DNA of 5,366 nucleotides from Nocardioides sp. (GTDB lineage Bacteria; Actinomycetota; Actinomycetes; Propionibacteriales; Nocardioidaceae). Positions 4,198-5,366 of this stretch are shown here, one piece after another. The stretch spans positions 1 to 5,366 of the forward strand of contig JARICB010000194.1 in NCBI GenBank assembly GCA_029264225.1, given 5' to 3'. Position numbers and translations under genes: made by a program. Under the pieces are notes generated by a model. It was not told the origin of the DNA. It saw only the letters and a list, made by a program, of their open reading frames with translations, and did no database searches. Numbering within the stretch: the first letter of the stretch is position 1; the number at the start of each line of letters is the position of its first letter.

Positions 4198-5366
4198 AAA
4201 TCATCAGCCTCACCGCCGAAAACGTGAAACGCCTCAAAGCCGTCGAAATCCACCCCGACGACACCATGCAGGTCATCACCGGCCGCAACGCCCAAGGCAA
4301 AACCAGCGTCCTCGACTCCATCTGGCTCGCACTCGGCGGCGGCACCGCAGCCCGCGAAAACCCCCGACCCATCCGCGACGGCCAGAACACCGCATCCGTC
4401 ACCCTCAACCTCGGCGACCTCACCGTCACCCGCACATGGAAGGGCGACAAAACCACACTCGCCGTCACCTCAGCCGACGGCGCCAAACACTCCGGACCCC
4501 AAGGAGTCCTCGACGCACTCGTCGGCCGACTCTCCTTCGACCCACTCGCCTTCACCCGCCTCACCGCACGTGAACAGCGTGAAGCACTCCTCGACCTCGT
4601 CGACCTCGACGTCGACCTGACGGCCCTCGACACCGCCAGGAAGACCGAGTTCACCCAACGCACCGACATCGGCCGCCAGGTCAAAGCCCTCGGCGACATC
4701 CCCACCCCCGCCGCCGGTGTCCCCGAGGCCGAGGTCAGCGCCGGCGACCTCATCGACCAGATCAACGCCGCCGGCGCAGCATCCGAACAGCAGCGACAGG
4801 CAGCCGCCCGGGTGCAAGCCGCCAGCGCGACCGTCGAGCGGCTCGAGGCGGAACTGGCCGCGGCGCGGGTCGAGTTCGACGCCGCACGTAAGGCCCGTCT
4901 TGAGGGCCACCAGCAGCTGCCCGACGTGGCCGACCTGCGTCGTCGTCTCGACGATGTGGAGTCCACCAACCGGGCGGTGCGCGAGAACGCCGCACTGCGT
5001 GCCCGGCTGATCGAGCGTGACCGTCTGCAGTCGGCGTACGACGAGCACACCGCACAGATCGCCGCGTTGGACCAGCAGAAGGCTGACGCGCTCGCGGGGG
5101 CGTCGTTCCCCGTCGAGGGGCTGGGGTTTGACGACGACGGCGTGACGTACCAGGGCGTCCCGTTCGCGCAGGCCTCGTCGGCTGAGCAGATCCGCGTGTC
5201 GCTGGCGATGGCCATGAGTCTGAATCCGCGTCTGCGTGTGATCCGGATTCTTGATGGGTCGTTGTTGGATGCGGAGTCGTTGGCGTTGATCGGTGAGATG
5301 GCGTCGGCTGCGGATTTCCAGGTGTGGGTTGAGCGTGTTGCTGATGGCAGCGGGATGGGTGTTGTG
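4194..5366 (+). CDS. SMC/Rad50/RecF-like ATPase (391 aa visible, 3' end outside window)
   Basis: This is a predicted ABC-type ATPase that binds DNA or DNA ends, related to the AAA_23/SbcC-RecF group. The N-terminal strand MKIISLTAENVKRL leads to a clear Walker A (GRNAQGKTS, 30-38). Residues about 195-240 and 246-300 are heptad-like, Ala/Glu/Arg-rich helices with a Pro at 243, suggesting a short antiparallel coiled coil. No Cys occurs in the visible protein, so there is no Rad50-type zinc hook. The C-terminal head has ASSAEQIRVSLAMAM (327-341) in the signature position, then VIRILDGSLLD (349-359) as a degenerate Walker B, and QVWVERV near the end. The frame is still open at the window edge; related phage proteins, as I recall them, end soon after this point. 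Partnership with the nuclease upstream, like SbcC with SbcD, is inference. Codons shift sharply from A/C- to G/T-ending. Confidence 0.85.
   Translation, partial: MKIISLTAENVKRLKAVEIHPDDTMQVITGRNAQGKTSVLDSIWLALGGGTAARENPRPIRDGQNTASVTLNLGDLTVTRTWKGDKTTLAVTSADGAKHSGPQGVLDALVGRLSFDPLAFTRLTAREQREALLDLVDLDVDLTALDTARKTEFTQRTDIGRQVKALGDIPTPAAGVPEAEVSAGDLIDQINAAGAASEQQRQAAARVQAASATVERLEAELAAARVEFDAARKARLEGHQQLPDVADLRRRLDDVESTNRAVRENAALRARLIERDRLQSAYDEHTAQIAALDQQKADALAGASFPVEGLGFDDDGVTYQGVPFAQASSAEQIRVSLAMAMSLNPRLRVIRILDGSLLDAESLALIGEMASAADFQVWVERVADGSGMGVV

Noticed and set aside
4187..5215. Long open frame on the - strand opposite the ATPase gene
   Set aside because: Its translation is a low-complexity Ser/Arg/Ala/Cys protein typical of antisense frames in GC-rich DNA. 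The opposite strand encodes an ATPase with clear motifs, and no - strand gene is needed elsewhere.

Overview
The window is strongly GC-rich DNA with coding on the + strand only. It is packed with ten complete or nearly complete genes plus the tail of an eleventh. Tiny hypothetical genes, stop-start overlaps at almost every junction, and three recognisable DNA-metabolism proteins (a Cas4/RecB-like nuclease, a phiC31 gp3-like protein and a small SMC/Rad50-like ATPase) point to the early DNA replication/recombination region of an actinobacteriophage or an actinobacterial prophage. No integrase, capsid, tail or host housekeeping gene is visible, so free phage and prophage cannot be told apart here. 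The exact host genus cannot be named either.

Layout. 3-92: C-terminal tail of a gene entering from the left. 93-171: the only real gap, holding a strong ribosome binding site, a weak possible promoter and a 5-bp hairpin. 172-1335: four small genes chained by 4-nt ATGA overlaps. Three of them are Cys-rich probable zinc-binding proteins, and one of these is a single-pass membrane protein whose eight Cys/His ligands follow RING-finger spacing. 1332-2390: PD-(D/E)XK nuclease. 2390-2885: two small hypothetical proteins. 2888-4006: gp3-like protein with an Ala/Pro linker and an extra C-terminal tail. 4003-4197: small conserved phage protein. 4194 to the right edge: SMC-like ATPase, cut by the window just before its expected C-terminus.

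How the genes may work together. The nuclease, the gp3-like protein and the ATPase sit in one transcription unit and would make a plausible recombination or DNA end-processing module: nuclease, DNA- or recombinase-binding partner, and ABC-type ATPase. This is inferred from gene order. In phiC31 itself, gp3 controls the direction of the serine integrase, so the family member here could have that role, another recombination role, or both.

The most unusual signal is in the codons. Each of the three long genes starts with almost exclusively A- or C-ending codons and ends with mostly G- or T-ending codons, and the pattern resets when the next gene begins. In the ATPase gene, G/T-ending codons rise from 5 of the first 60 to 52 of the last 60 visible (hand count), and leucine changes from CTC to CTG/TTG. 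I know of no standard explanation for a sawtooth of this strength.
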